Part shown: positions 1-7,766 of the stretch, piece after piece
How the letters are laid out: the number at the start of each line of letters is the position of its first letter
Position numbering within the stretch: the first letter of the stretch is position 1
IMG/VR virus record: IMGVR_UViG_3300031772_000159
Span: 1 to 33,764 of that record
Strand: one strand, 5' to 3'
Origin: a virus
Length of the DNA stretch: 33,764 nt
Program-made: the position numbers and the translations under genes
The notes under the pieces: model-generated
Told to the model about the DNA's origin: nothing
The model's input: the letters and a program-made list of their open reading frames with translations, nothing else
Database searches by the model: none

Positions 1-1181
1 CCGAAGAAAACCGTATACTCCCACTTCGCCCCACGGTAACGCGTCTCCACCATCTGCACCATGTAGGTGTTGACGATTCCCTGAGTAGGCAGGTTAACCT
101 TCAGCATCTGCCCAGCTTCGTACCCTGCGATATAGCTGATATAGCTACCATTTACGTACGGATCAGAGTATTGATTAATAACAGACTGAGCCAATGCTTC
201 AACCGCTTCGATTGTTACTAGGGTTTCATCTGATACCCTGTCCTCATACACACCGTCAGTTCCCTGGATAGCTGCTACCGATGCCTGGGACGCTAGGTTT
301 TCGGCTACTGTGATGATATCAATCTCATATTTGTATACCCACTTGATGGTCAGCCCATCGGCTGGTTTTGTACCGGATGCCAAGGTGACGCGCTTTTCTT
401 TGGCGTTGCATAAGAAATCAAAGCTTGCAGCAGGGTCAACGTTCTCGATTCCGATTGTCTTTGTTACCTCATTGACCTTCATACTGATATCAAACGGCAC
501 ATGAGGCAGTATCCAGGCAGATGACACACCATCGGATTTAATTTCATAGGTGTACGGGTCCGATAGGTATTTACCACCCAGAGCATAAACACGGTTCCGG
601 AGATCCGATACATCAATATCGAACTCTAGCCCGGATATCTGGTTGATGCTTGTGATTTCCTCCGGCGCTGGGACAAGTACGTTCTCTGGCCTGAAGAACT
701 TTATATCCTTGCTATAACTAACGTACCATTGCCATCCTACACGGTCACAGATGCGTTTAAAAGCCTCGGCCACCTTGACATAGTTGAACTGGATGAAGTC
801 GATTGCAGGAGCGCCAGTGGTCACACCGACACTTGTAAACGATGCGTCAACGTACTTTGTAATGATATCCGCAAATATCGCGCTTGCTGTCTGTCCGGTG
901 TATTCCTCGACTACCATTTTAGAGTCTAACTCTTTTGAGTAATCGTATCCGGTGACCTCCCAAACGCCGTTAACATCATCAATCAGGCTTGATGCTACCA
1001 CCACCCCGGCAAACATGCGCGTTGTCCCATCGGTAACAATCAATTCCGCATGGGTCTGCGGTTTAGAGTTAGACCGCACATTCAGCCGACAAGAATCAAC
1101 CTTATAGGTCAACTCCTGCCGTGCTTGGAATGCGTCATTAAGGCTTGTAAATGCTGCTCCGCCAATCGTCACATTTATCAT
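1..1181 (-). CDS. Tail hub / baseplate-type protein (C-terminus continues past the window edge)
   Basis: The ATG at 1181 overlaps the stop of the tape measure gene (ATGA), so the two are translationally coupled. About 393 residues lie in the window. The position after the tape measure and the beta-rich composition fit a distal tail or hub protein of the gp27/late-control-D or XkdQ type. Residues such as VWEVTGYDYSKELDSK and the later RVYALGGKYL fit that hub family, but I place it by context more than by a diagnostic motif. The reading frame runs off base 1 without a stop and, if the map is circular, continues in frame at 33764 to a stop at 33515, giving about 476 aa. It is probably part of the tail tip that contacts the host. 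Confidence 0.75.
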   Translation of the reverse strand, partial: MINVTIGGAAFTSLNDAFQARQELTYKVDSCRLNVRSNSKPQTHAELIVTDGTTRMFAGVVVASSLIDDVNGVWEVTGYDYSKELDSKMVVEEYTGQTASAIFADIITKYVDASFTSVGVTTGAPAIDFIQFNYVKVAEAFKRICDRVGWQWYVSYSKDIKFFRPENVLVPAPEEITSINQISGLEFDIDVSDLRNRVYALGGKYLSDPYTYEIKSDGVSSAWILPHVPFDISMKVNEVTKTIGIENVDPAASFDFLCNAKEKRVTLASGTKPADGLTIKWVYKYEIDIITVAENLASQASVAAIQGTDGVYEDRVSDETLVTIEAVEALAQSVINQYSDPYVNGSYISYIAGYEAGQMLKVNLPTQGIVNTYMVQMVETRYRGAKWEYTVFF

Positions 1182-2461
1182 GGTGTACTCAACCCCATTC
1201 GATTAAGTTCTCTTTTGACTCCGTTGAAACCATCATTGACGGTGATGTAGTTATTGACGGTTGTATTGCCACCACTCATGGCACGATTAGGGATTACCGT
1301 ACCGGACGCACCAAACGCCACCAGTTCAGGCCCGGATTCTCCGACTCGCATAAGTTGACCCGCACTAAATCGACCGCCGTTAGCGTAACCGCGAAGTCCT
1401 TCCTCCGATAGTCTGCCACCCTGTGAGGATGCACCTTCGAGATTCATAAATGCCTTTGTAATATCAATTGCGCTCTGCATGGCTTTAATCAGTGATTCAA
1501 TGATCGTAAGAGTCCCGTCAATGTAACCGTTTATATTCTGCATCGCAACTTGTATAATTGCAGACATTGCTGGCATTAACGGCTCTATGATTTTATACAA
1601 TTCCTGAAATATCTTTATCAGCCTATCGACAATCTGCCAAACCCGTGTAAAGGATTCGTTTGACGCGTCCATTGCCTTTGTGATAAACTCCTGTATCTGT
1701 GGCATGTTTGTTATAACGAAATCGAGAAATTCCTGAAGGTACGGCATAAGCCCAGCTGCTATTGATTCCTGCACCTCTCCGAATGAGTTCTTCAGAATTT
1801 CAAGTTGTCCGCTGAACGTCTTTCCTGCAGCTTCAGCAGAACCGCCAAATTCTTTCTGCAACTCCTGAAGTATAACAGCTTGCGCTCCTGCCATGTCTCC
1901 GGATTCCTGCATGGACGTGATCAGGTTTTTCTGTTCTTCTGTGAACGTTACGCCAACCCTGGTAAGTGCCGTTAAGCCCTCGGTAGGATTATTAAGAGCC
2001 TTTCCAAGCTGGATTGACGCTGCACTCATATCAGTACCTAGAGCGGTAGCCATATCCCCCGCAATCCTGACAGTATCATCAAACACGCCAGAACCGATGT
2101 TGGTAAACGTTAGCAATAGGTTGGACGTTTCAAGCGCAGCTTCAGCGGTAAACTTTGTGTTCAGTTGCATCTGATCAGCCAATGCTTTTACTTGTTGCGA
2201 TGTCACCCCGGCAGCACCACCGGTTGATTTTAACACTGCATCCAGTTGCGCGGTTTTGTCCTGGTACTCCGATAGGCCATCAACCCCGGCTTTTATATTA
2301 GCCACCAATATTCCACCAAGCGCAAGCCCAACGCCAGCAGCAACGGGACCAATCTTGCCAAGCGTCCCTGCAAACCCATCGGCCTTCTTTTCAACTTTAT
2401 CAATGGCTGGGCTTGCATTGTCTTTCATATCAACTACGCCGAATATTCTAAACAGTTCCAC
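1178..2461 (-). CDS. Tail tape measure protein, short
   Basis: This protein sets tail length and occupies the tail tube lumen. About 427 aa are encoded. The N-terminus is followed by a hydrophobic Gly/Ala-rich segment (GPVAAGVGLALGGILVA), then a helical TMP region with the family-typical FTAEAALETSNLLLTF and LGKALNNPTEGLTALTRVG, and a C-terminal Gly-rich tail (GGNTTVNNYITV) found in many Gram-positive phage tape measures. I chose GTG 2461 because AGAGGTG lies six bases upstream; the GTG at 2470 would leave no spacing to the same site. The start overlaps the upstream GT-type frame by 14 bases. At roughly 1.5 angstroms per residue it predicts a tail of about 60-65 nm, short for a siphovirus. 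Confidence 0.9.
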   Translation of the reverse strand: MELFRIFGVVDMKDNASPAIDKVEKKADGFAGTLGKIGPVAAGVGLALGGILVANIKAGVDGLSEYQDKTAQLDAVLKSTGGAAGVTSQQVKALADQMQLNTKFTAEAALETSNLLLTFTNIGSGVFDDTVRIAGDMATALGTDMSAASIQLGKALNNPTEGLTALTRVGVTFTEEQKNLITSMQESGDMAGAQAVILQELQKEFGGSAEAAGKTFSGQLEILKNSFGEVQESIAAGLMPYLQEFLDFVITNMPQIQEFITKAMDASNESFTRVWQIVDRLIKIFQELYKIIEPLMPAMSAIIQVAMQNINGYIDGTLTIIESLIKAMQSAIDITKAFMNLEGASSQGGRLSEEGLRGYANGGRFSAGQLMRVGESGPELVAFGASGTVIPNRAMSGGNTTVNNYITVNDGFNGVKRELNRMGLSTP

Positions 2462-2768
2462 TAACTTCACCTCTCAATCTATCTGAGATTGCATTCGCTT
2501 TGTCTCTTATGGCTTGCTTTTCTTCCTCTGTCAGGAGCCGTGACGCTTGCCCACTGTTCTTCACCTTTTCCATGTACTCCTGAAATGACATGTAGTCATT
2601 CTGTTCAGATAGCATACTCGCTATTCCGTGCATCAGTGACCCGTTCAGCCACATTTTAAAGTGCATATCCTCATGCTTGGCTTTGAATGCCTTCTCAACA
2701 AGTTTATATCCCGTTTCAATGTCCAGTGCTTGTATTGCGTTAAAGTCGCTGTAACGGCTCATCAGCAC
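2448..2768 (-). CDS. Tail assembly chaperone, T part (reached by -1 frameshift from the upstream gene)
   Basis: The position between the G-like gene and the tape measure, and the charged helical composition, match the T part of lambda-type G/GT chaperones. The only local start is a GTG at 2768 with no convincing ribosome site. The frame is open upstream through the T7 run at 2813-2807 of the preceding gene. A -1 slip there continues as YQSVGVDEIDIYDVLMSRYS with no stop, which gives a fused protein of about 232 aa. I therefore read this as the extension of the G-like gene and not as an independent gene. The chaperone binds the tape measure and helps tail tube assembly; it is usually absent from virions. 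Confidence 0.8.
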   Translation of the reverse strand: MLMSRYSDFNAIQALDIETGYKLVEKAFKAKHEDMHFKMWLNGSLMHGIASMLSEQNDYMSFQEYMEKVKNSGQASRLLTEEEKQAIRDKANAISDRLRGEVSGTV

Positions 2769-2779
2769 GTCATATATAT

Positions 2780-3145
2780 CTATCTCATCGACCCCAACGC
2801 TTTGGTAAAAAAACCAATCACCTGTTTTGAATCATTAAGCTTTGCAAACTCTGAGATCCACTGTTCCAGGTCTGCGAATGTCATTCCGCGAACTTCCTCA
2901 GACGTCTTGCCGGATACGGACGCCATCAACTCGACCACATCAACCTCACAGTTATCATATCCGGATAGCAGGATACCGATATAGTCCATGGCCTTGTCGT
3001 TAAGGATGCGTTTCTTTTCGTCAGCATCTTCAATGCCTTTCACCGATTCAGTTGCATCATTATACATTTTCGCCAGCTTTTCAACGCCGACCTTCTTGCC
3101 AATTCGCGCAATCTTAAACGTGTCACCGAAATTCAACGCTCTCAT
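2780..3145 (-). CDS. Tail assembly chaperone, G-like
   Basis: This 121-aa, mostly helical acidic protein follows the major tail protein and precedes the tape measure, the conserved location of lambda gpG-type chaperones. The segment ELMASVSGKTSEEVRGMTFADLEQWISEF resembles the Gram-positive phage G-like family. The last codons contain GGT TTT TTT ACC, a heptameric T slippery run at 2813-2807, nine codons before the TAG stop. Most ribosomes would make the 121-aa form and a minority the longer GT fusion. A terminator-like hairpin lies just upstream at 3161-3190, so its expression is probably below that of the major tail protein. Confidence 0.85.
   Translation of the reverse strand: MRALNFGDTFKIARIGKKVGVEKLAKMYNDATESVKGIEDADEKKRILNDKAMDYIGILLSGYDNCEVDVVELMASVSGKTSEEVRGMTFADLEQWISEFAKLNDSKQVIGFFTKALGSMR
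2807..2813 (-). promoter_or_regulatory. Programmed -1 ribosomal frameshift site (T TTT TTT)
   Basis: Seven consecutive T residues read in zero frame as GGT TTT TTT ACC. A -1 slip lets both tRNAs re-pair perfectly. The -1 frame is open from here to the stop at 2448, through the downstream gene. Conserved -1 or related frameshifting between the two chaperone genes is well known in dsDNA tailed phages. No strong stimulatory stem-loop was identified just downstream. Confidence 0.75.
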
Positions 3146-3160
3146 AGTTACCCCCGGGTA

Positions 3161-3190
3161 TAAAAATAGGGTGAGGTATAAACCCCACCC
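3161..3190 (-). terminator. Intrinsic terminator or attenuator after the major tail protein gene
   Basis: On the minus strand GGGTGGGG, loop TTTATA and CCTCACCC form an 8-bp stem with one mismatch, followed by TATTTTT. It lies directly downstream of the major tail protein stop and probably reduces read-through into the chaperone and tape measure genes. Confidence 0.65.
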
Positions 3191-3202
3191 CGTATTGAGT
3201 GA

Positions 3203-3724
3203 TTAAGCAGTCTCGTCAATGATGATGCTGTACGGCAGGATAGTAGCGGTGCTGTCCGTAGCGTGAGCCATAAAGCTGCAAGGAATAACAACTTCAGCTT
3301 TATCAGCAAATGACAGCGCGATCGGGCTGAATGCCAGCACGTTATCAAGCTTAATGCTTATGGCCTTGCCGTCTTTGGTGAATCCATCGAACTGGACATT
3401 CCCAAGATAGTCCGCGTCAACAATTGCAATGTCGCGCGTGAGCGTCTTGGTTGTAGTTCCTGCGATGTTCATTCCGCAAAAGATCTTCGCAAGGTTTGCA
3501 CTGGATGCCTGTAATGCGTTGATTGTCAGCACTGGCTCAGCAACGTCCAGTACCTTTTCACCCTTGATAGGAACCCTGCGTCCGTCAACCTCGATAGTCC
3601 GGACGGTATACCCATCTGTAAACTCACCGCCACGTACAAATCCGATTTCCAGCACTCCAGCAAGGCCCTTATCAAGCGTGAGTGTGCCGGTATCCAGCAT
3701 GATTTTAGTATAACTCTTTGCCAT
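3203..3724 (-). CDS. Major tail (tube) protein
   Basis: A beta-rich protein of 173 aa that should form the stacked rings of the tail tube. The start MAKSYTKIMLDTGTLTLDKG and the internal EIGFVRGGEFTDGY and LTRDIAIVDADYLGNVQFDGFT fit Gram-positive siphovirus tube proteins. It has the expected place: after the neck and terminator proteins and before the G/GT chaperones and tape measure. ATG 3724 has GGAGGTAACAC upstream. The following hairpin fits a gene that needs much higher expression than its downstream neighbours. Confidence 0.85.
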   Translation of the reverse strand: MAKSYTKIMLDTGTLTLDKGLAGVLEIGFVRGGEFTDGYTVRTIEVDGRRVPIKGEKVLDVAEPVLTINALQASSANLAKIFCGMNIAGTTTKTLTRDIAIVDADYLGNVQFDGFTKDGKAISIKLDNVLAFSPIALSFADKAEVVIPCSFMAHATDSTATILPYSIIIDETA

Positions 3725-3734
3725 GTGTTACCTC

Positions 3735-4097
3735 CTATGCGTAGTAACTGTTAACGGTAAACGATACCCGTCTACGTCTGATGTTTTCAATCGGGTCTTT
3801 AATCTGCAAAGTACCCTCATAATAGCACGTTGCCCCAACGTTAGCATTGACCACGCTGTAATTGTCCATTGCTGCCCTGACGCTGTTTGCCATGGTTTCC
3901 AGTGCGGTTGTATCAGTGCCAGTGCCCCATACATCCACCTCTAAAGCAATGGCATCCATATCATAGCTGTCAATTGAGCCTGTAATGCTATAGACAATGT
4001 ACGGCATGACCGCGTTGGTTGGTGCTTCCTCCAGGTACACTTTGCTTGTAACTGTCTTTAGGCGTGTAGCAATAGCGGTGAGCCATGCGATATTCAT
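3735..4097 (-). CDS. Tail terminator / tail completion protein
   Basis: A 120-aa protein that fits the gp17 (SPP1) or DUF3168-like tail terminator group, which caps the tail tube and joins it to the head. It opens with an MNIAWLTAIATRL helix followed by the family-like PYIVYSITGS and ALEVDVWGT strands. The gene overlaps the preceding neck gene by four bases (ATGA) and lies directly before the major tail protein, the usual order. The assignment rests on position and these segments. Confidence 0.75.
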   Translation of the reverse strand: MNIAWLTAIATRLKTVTSKVYLEEAPTNAVMPYIVYSITGSIDSYDMDAIALEVDVWGTGTDTTALETMANSVRAAMDNYSVVNANVGATCYYEGTLQIKDPIENIRRRRVSFTVNSYYA

Positions 4098-4429
4098 TTG
4101 AACCCACCCCCAAATATCCGTTTTGCTAGTGCGTTGATAGATGATGCTGACTTAAGCATCCCAGGCTTTAAGTACGGCTGCGCTTTCATCTTGCTTGTAC
4201 CCAGTTCCTGCATGGGTGCATACTCTACAGATGAGCCGATGATAACCTCTCTGTCAGCCGGAGCCACCTGATACTCTATGCTGTTTCTGAGTCTTCCAGT
4301 ATCAACCGGTACTAACAGCTTTGCGCTACTGCTTACAATCTCACCAGCGCCCGTAAGCGTCATGTAAAACAGCCTAGCTAGTTCGGTGTCAACGTTTTTC
4401 CGGTTGCTTTTGTACGTCACATTAGCCAC
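4094..4429 (-). CDS. HK97 gp10-like neck / tail component protein
   Basis: This 111-aa protein carries the diagnostic segment SAKLLVPVDTGRLRNSIEYQV followed by GSSVEYAPMQELGTSKMKAQPYLKPG. That is the VDTGxLRNSI and YAxxxExGTxxxxxxPFLxP pattern of the HK97 gp10 family of neck and minor tail proteins. It acts at the head-tail interface. Its start overlaps the head-tail adaptor gene upstream by eight bases and its stop overlaps the terminator gene by four, indicating tight coupling in the connector operon. Confidence 0.88.
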   Translation of the reverse strand: MANVTYKSNRKNVDTELARLFYMTLTGAGEIVSSSAKLLVPVDTGRLRNSIEYQVAPADREVIIGSSVEYAPMQELGTSKMKAQPYLKPGMLKSASSINALAKRIFGGGFK

Positions 4430-4748
4430 CTGTGACCACCTCCAGCATGAACTCCAGGTGATGGTTACGGCTCATAACGTTGTCAGGCTTGTTGGTGATA
4501 TTGTAGGTTGTCCCGTCCCAGACTGCGCGGTCATATTGCTTGATATCCTGGCCCGTCTTAGTCATCATAATCGGACGGAGAATGGTTTGCCGTTGTCCTG
4601 CTGCGTCAATGCCACTGTCGCTTATCCAATCAATAAACCCCTGGACTGTCAGGTGGGTAGTCCACGTTTCTGTCTGACCTCCGAACCCATTGTCAGCAAC
4701 GGTCTTTCTTTGGATGACTACAGGCACATAATACGATTCAATGGCCAT
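4422..4748 (-). CDS. Head-tail joining (head closure) protein
   Basis: A small beta-rich protein of 108 aa between the connector and gp10-like genes. The pattern VVIQRKTVADNGFGGQTETW, a central VQGFIDWISDSG, and YDRAVWDGTTYNITNKPDNVMSRNHHLEFML match the phage head-tail adaptor / gp16 (SPP1) stopper family, where the Gly-rich N-terminus and the final HLEF strand are typical. It should form the ring that closes the portal channel after packaging. Confidence 0.8.
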   Translation of the reverse strand: MAIESYYVPVVIQRKTVADNGFGGQTETWTTHLTVQGFIDWISDSGIDAAGQRQTILRPIMMTKTGQDIKQYDRAVWDGTTYNITNKPDNVMSRNHHLEFMLEVVTGG

Positions 4749-4752
4749 CTAA

Positions 4753-5238
4753 TCACCACCCCTTGCATTCTGACTGTGCTTTTCGGATCATCCGATCAGC
4801 AGGGTCATAGATGCACCGCCACGCGTCAAGCTTGCTCCTAAATACCTCTGACCATCCTCCGCCGTTTTTATAACTGACTGAGTATCGGCTGATGGACTCG
4901 GATGTGATGCCATCTTTATTCGCGTTACTTGTCTGCCATGTGCTGATTTCAGTCACTAGGTCAAGAAACGCTTTAGGTGTAGCACATCCGATAACTGCTT
5001 TAAGGTCACTTGTAGCCTCTGCCGTAAGTGTTGCACCTGATATGGTAATCTTACTAGCTGTAGCCGATGCCACCAGGTAAACGCCATCATTGACGCGTGA
5101 GCCTACCAGATAAACATACTGGCCAGCAATGTAAGTCTCTGCAAACGTCCCGGTAATCCCATCCGATACAATAGCGGTGGCATACTCGATGGAGTTCGCA
5201 AAGTGGTTGTTGCATTCGTTCATTATTCTGTCTATCAT
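4753..5238 (-). CDS. Head-tail connector (adaptor) protein
   Basis: A 161-aa protein placed directly upstream of the head closure gene, where SPP1 gp15 or HK97 gp6-like adaptors sit. Residues 1-15 form an IDRIMNECNNHF helix. A middle beta segment (YIAGQYVYLVGSRVNDGVYLV) is longer than in simple gp6 proteins and could be an inserted SH3-like or beta domain. The C-terminus has DAWRCIYDPADRMIRKAQ. The start overlaps the upstream gene by four bases. Function is inferred from order and helical ends. Confidence 0.65.
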   Translation of the reverse strand: MIDRIMNECNNHFANSIEYATAIVSDGITGTFAETYIAGQYVYLVGSRVNDGVYLVASATASKITISGATLTAEATSDLKAVIGCATPKAFLDLVTEISTWQTSNANKDGITSESISRYSVSYKNGGGWSEVFRSKLDAWRCIYDPADRMIRKAQSECKGW

Positions 5239-5738
5239 ACGACCACCTCATACCAGTCTAATACCACCGCCATGTCCTTTGCCTGTCCACTCACGTTCTG
5301 CACCACTAACAATACATCCCTGTTCGGTGGTATGATGCTTTCTATTCGGCTTGCGTCCGATCCACCTGTACTCTGAGGGCCTAATCCGCCCCATACTACG
5401 CGATTACCCCTGAGTGTGCCTAACACGTTTACCGTTGGGTTATACCTGACAGTGGTTGTTGTACCGTCATTGTCAATAAACCGGTTGAAAAACGTCAGCT
5501 TAACCCCGTCAGGGAGTGTTCCGTCAGCCGTGTAGGTTGTACCGCTGTGAGATTGCCAATAGGATTTACCCTCAGTGTCCACCGCTATGATGATGTGGAC
5601 TGCTCTGGCTCCTGTGGTTATCCTGAGTCTAGCATACCCGTTATTTGCAACGGCTTTCTCCAAGTAGTTCACCGTATAGTGACGCCCTTCATGGACCTTC
5701 TGATGCTCTATATCAATCGTTATTTGTGGCGCCGACAT
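5235..5738 (-). CDS. Probable virion beta-sandwich protein
   Basis: This 167-aa protein is almost all predicted beta strand, with no membrane segment. The pattern HEGRHYTVNYLEKAVANNGYARLRI, then TGARAVHIII, PTVNVLGTLRGNRV and the closing IIPPNRDVLLVVQNVSGQAKDMAVVLDWYE resembles phage structural proteins often found near capsid genes. The final PNxxYLLxVxNxSG...xxLxWYE motif is the most recognisable part. Location between the capsid and connector genes suggests a capsid- or neck-associated protein. The stop overlaps the connector start by four bases. I infer a structural role and cannot assign a more exact function. Confidence 0.6.
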   Translation of the reverse strand: MSAPQITIDIEHQKVHEGRHYTVNYLEKAVANNGYARLRITTGARAVHIIIAVDTEGKSYWQSHSGTTYTADGTLPDGVKLTFFNRFIDNDGTTTTVRYNPTVNVLGTLRGNRVVWGGLGPQSTGGSDASRIESIIPPNRDVLLVVQNVSGQAKDMAVVLDWYEVVV

Positions 5739-5756
5739 ATCTCTCCCCCTTATAGG

Positions 5757-5786
5757 GAAAGGGGGCAGGGCCTGAACCCCACCCCC
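5757..5786 (-). terminator. Possible weak attenuator hairpin
   Basis: On the minus strand GGGGGTGGGG, loop TTCAGG and CCCTGCCCCC pair over ten bases with two G-U wobbles, followed only by TTTC. It lies between the 62-aa gene and the beta-sandwich gene. Its 5' arm closely resembles that of the better terminator at 3161-3190. The U tract is poor. Confidence 0.35.
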
Positions 5787-5792
5787 CTCATC

Positions 5793-5981
5793 TTATTTGC
5801 GTCTGCTCCTAGGCTTGACTGCTGCAATAGGTGCGACCGCATCCACCGTATCAATCACAACCTCGTCAGGCTGGTTTTGTTTGACCGCCGAAACATCCAC
5901 GAACCCTTTAGGTTGGTAGTGTTTGGCCCAGTCGCTCTCAGTTACGATGTAGCATATCCCATCTTTGCAGCATTCAATCAT
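5793..5981 (-). CDS. Small hypothetical phage protein (62 aa)
   Basis: A 62-aa protein downstream of the capsid gene, started at an ATG with AGGAGGCTCCA upstream. The N-terminus has MIECCKDGICYIVTESDWAKHYQPKGF, and the C-terminus is an Ala/Val/Asp stretch ending in a basic PRSRRK. Small genes of this kind often follow capsid genes in Gram-positive phages. I do not recognise a domain and would not assign a function beyond a possible virion or connector accessory. Confidence 0.6.
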   Translation of the reverse strand: MIECCKDGICYIVTESDWAKHYQPKGFVDVSAVKQNQPDEVVIDTVDAVAPIAAVKPRSRRK

Positions 5982-5993
5982 TGGAGCCTCCTA

Positions 5994-6902
5994 CTAAGCT
6001 TTATTGTGGCAGTAGATCCCGGACGTAACATTATCCGGAACAAAGATATCATGGTACAGACGGTAATCGAATTTCCATGAGTCTCTGGTCTGGTTAACTT
6101 CAGGAGCGAAGATCCGTGGCTCTGAAGTCTTTGTGATAGCCAGTGAAGCAGCAGGGTCAACCAGCATGAAGTTGATATCCTTGCCAGTAGAAGCGTTTTT
6201 AATGTAACCGCCAGCTTCCTGACCGCCTGTGGAACCATCGTACAGTGTCAGGACAGTGTAGAACCGGCTTTGCGGTACAACTACCACGGGTACTCCGTCA
6301 AGCGTCTCGACTTCGCGGTTGACAGCGGTTGTGCCAACGTTGGTCACGAAGTATCGCGTGATCAGGTTGGACTGTTTAAGGAACGTGTAGACGGTTGGGG
6401 AAACGTAGCAGATCAGGCGCTCTTTTGGCACTTCTGCCTCTGCCATTACTTCAAGGCCCGTGTCAATTGCTTGCATGGCGGTGGAAGAAGTCAGAGTTGC
6501 AGGAGTTGCAGAGTTGGCAGCTTTGGAAGCCAGCTTTGCGAAACGAACGGCATCAACTTCGGGAACTACTTTGGTACGAACGAACTGACTCATAACGCCA
6601 GCGAATGCTACGTCAATGGTCTCCATGTTCTCGATCCGGTCAATCTGGAAGGACCGGCCACGGTTGTTAGCGAAGGTGTGCGTCTCGTAAGCGAATGTTA
6701 CATCACCGGAAACGAAGCCGGAGTTAGGACCATAAGTACCAAGGCCCTGCAGCGCGATCTTTGGAATCAGGATTTCATTTGCATTCATACCAGCCCGAAC
6801 CATCTCGGCGGGTGCTTCCAGTGCGCTTGTAAGTGCAGCTTGCTTGTATACGGCATCAAGGGCCGTTTGATATGCTTTTGACAATGCGATAGAGTTAGAC
6901 AT
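5994..6902 (-). CDS. Major capsid protein (HK97 fold)
   Basis: A 302-aa shell protein directly after the scaffold gene. Features typical of this capsid class are an N-terminal helix, a region with FVSGDVTFAYETHTFANNRGRSFQIDRIENMET matching the E-loop and spine of the family, and a C-terminal PVVVVPQSRF, DINFMLVDPAASLAITKTS and IFAPE...DSWKFDYRLYHDIFV pattern seen in many Firmicutes capsids. No N-terminal protease-processed delta domain is visible, which agrees with the separate scaffold gene. The ribosome site AGGAGGATATAA precedes ATG 6902. Confidence 0.92.
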   Translation of the reverse strand: MSNSIALSKAYQTALDAVYKQAALTSALEAPAEMVRAGMNANEILIPKIALQGLGTYGPNSGFVSGDVTFAYETHTFANNRGRSFQIDRIENMETIDVAFAGVMSQFVRTKVVPEVDAVRFAKLASKAANSATPATLTSSTAMQAIDTGLEVMAEAEVPKERLICYVSPTVYTFLKQSNLITRYFVTNVGTTAVNREVETLDGVPVVVVPQSRFYTVLTLYDGSTGGQEAGGYIKNASTGKDINFMLVDPAASLAITKTSEPRIFAPEVNQTRDSWKFDYRLYHDIFVPDNVTSGIYCHNKA

Positions 6903-6912
6903 TTATATCCTC

Positions 6913-7482
6913 CTAGAGTTTAACCCCCATCGCTTGGGCAATCTGTGCCTCGAGCGTGGCGGGTGGTGTGTTGTTGTTATCCTTGGGCGGTGGTGAGTTG
7001 TGGGTCTCAGTGACAAACAGTGACTTTCGTTTCTCTTGGATCGGTTTAATCAACTCGTCAAACCCTTTGATCCCGTCATCCGTCAACTCGATGGCGTCCA
7101 TGTCGAACTCTTTCAGCAGGAGGTCCACGGCATCCGGTGCAGCTTTGGCATCAATCAGTTTCCGTTCCAGCATCGACTGCTTTTGCATATTTACAATGCG
7201 CTTCTCAGCGTCAGCCTTAAACGTGCTAATCTCGTTCACCTGTGCATCCAGCTTGCCTTTGTACTCATCGGTCAGGTCTGCTTTCTTCTTCATCTCACTC
7301 AGCAATGATTGATTGCTTGTAAGCTGTGTTTCAAGCGTTCCGTATTCCTCTGCCTTCAGTTTGAGTTCGTCAACCTTCTTGTTGTACTGGTCTTTCGGAA
7401 TAAAGTGTTTCGGCAACTCCTGCTTAAAAGCTTCAAGCTGTTCGTCAGTAATGCCAGCGACAATGTTTTTTAACCAATCCAT
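6913..7482 (-). CDS. Scaffold protein (minor structural GP20-like)
   Basis: A 189-aa, highly charged coiled-coil protein lying directly upstream of the capsid gene. It starts with MDWLKNIVAGITDEQLEAFKQELPKHFIPKDQYNKK, a pattern common to Gram-positive phage GP20 or scaffold proteins, followed by a long helix (about 35-105) and a disordered Pro/Asn-rich linker (about 160-175) before a short C-terminal helix EAQIAQAMGVKL. It should guide procapsid assembly and then leave. The promoter at 7563-7590 lies about 70 bp upstream of its start. Confidence 0.9.
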   Translation of the reverse strand: MDWLKNIVAGITDEQLEAFKQELPKHFIPKDQYNKKVDELKLKAEEYGTLETQLTSNQSLLSEMKKKADLTDEYKGKLDAQVNEISTFKADAEKRIVNMQKQSMLERKLIDAKAAPDAVDLLLKEFDMDAIELTDDGIKGFDELIKPIQEKRKSLFVTETHNSPPPKDNNNTPPATLEAQIAQAMGVKL

Positions 7483-7562
7483 CTGTACCCTCCTAAGCTG
7501 TTATAGGGTGCTACCCTGGGTATTTATTCTGATTTATAGCCTCTCGGCTGGTATCTGCAATT

Positions 7563-7590
7563 ATTATATCACGTTTTTTTACTTGTGCAA
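7563..7590 (-). promoter_or_regulatory. Sigma-A type promoter driving scaffold and capsid genes
   Basis: On the minus strand a TTGCAC -35 box (7585-7590), a 16-bp A-rich spacer and a perfect TATAAT -10 box (7563-7568) lie upstream of the scaffold gene. It would start transcription near 7556 and allow scaffold and capsid synthesis beyond that from the main late promoter. Confidence 0.75.
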
Positions 7591-7604
7591 AATACTGCAT
7601 GCAA

Positions 7605-7766
7605 TTATTTGCACTGTGTTAACCATTCTTTAACAGCGTAGTCCGTACCAAACGCCCGGAGCAAGGCAAGATAAGTGTTGTCCTGAACCTCCTGGCTTCC
7701 TGTCTGGTACATGACCCTCAGTGAGTCGAGTAGGTTGTCAATTAGATTCAAGGACTCGATTTGCAT
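7605..7766 (-). CDS. Small hypothetical protein (53 aa) overlapping the MuF gene end
   Basis: An ATG at 7766 opens a 53-aa frame (MQIESLNLIDNLLDSLRVMY...YAVKEWLTQCK) that overlaps the last 29 bases of the MuF-like gene and ends just before the capsid promoter. It is predicted mostly helical, with the ending F-G-T-D-Y-A-V-K-E-W. No clear ribosome site precedes the ATG, so coupling to the upstream gene would be needed. It fills otherwise empty space and has phage-like composition, but could be a chance frame. Confidence 0.5.
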   Translation of the reverse strand: MQIESLNLIDNLLDSLRVMYQTGSQEVQDNTYLALLRAFGTDYAVKEWLTQCK

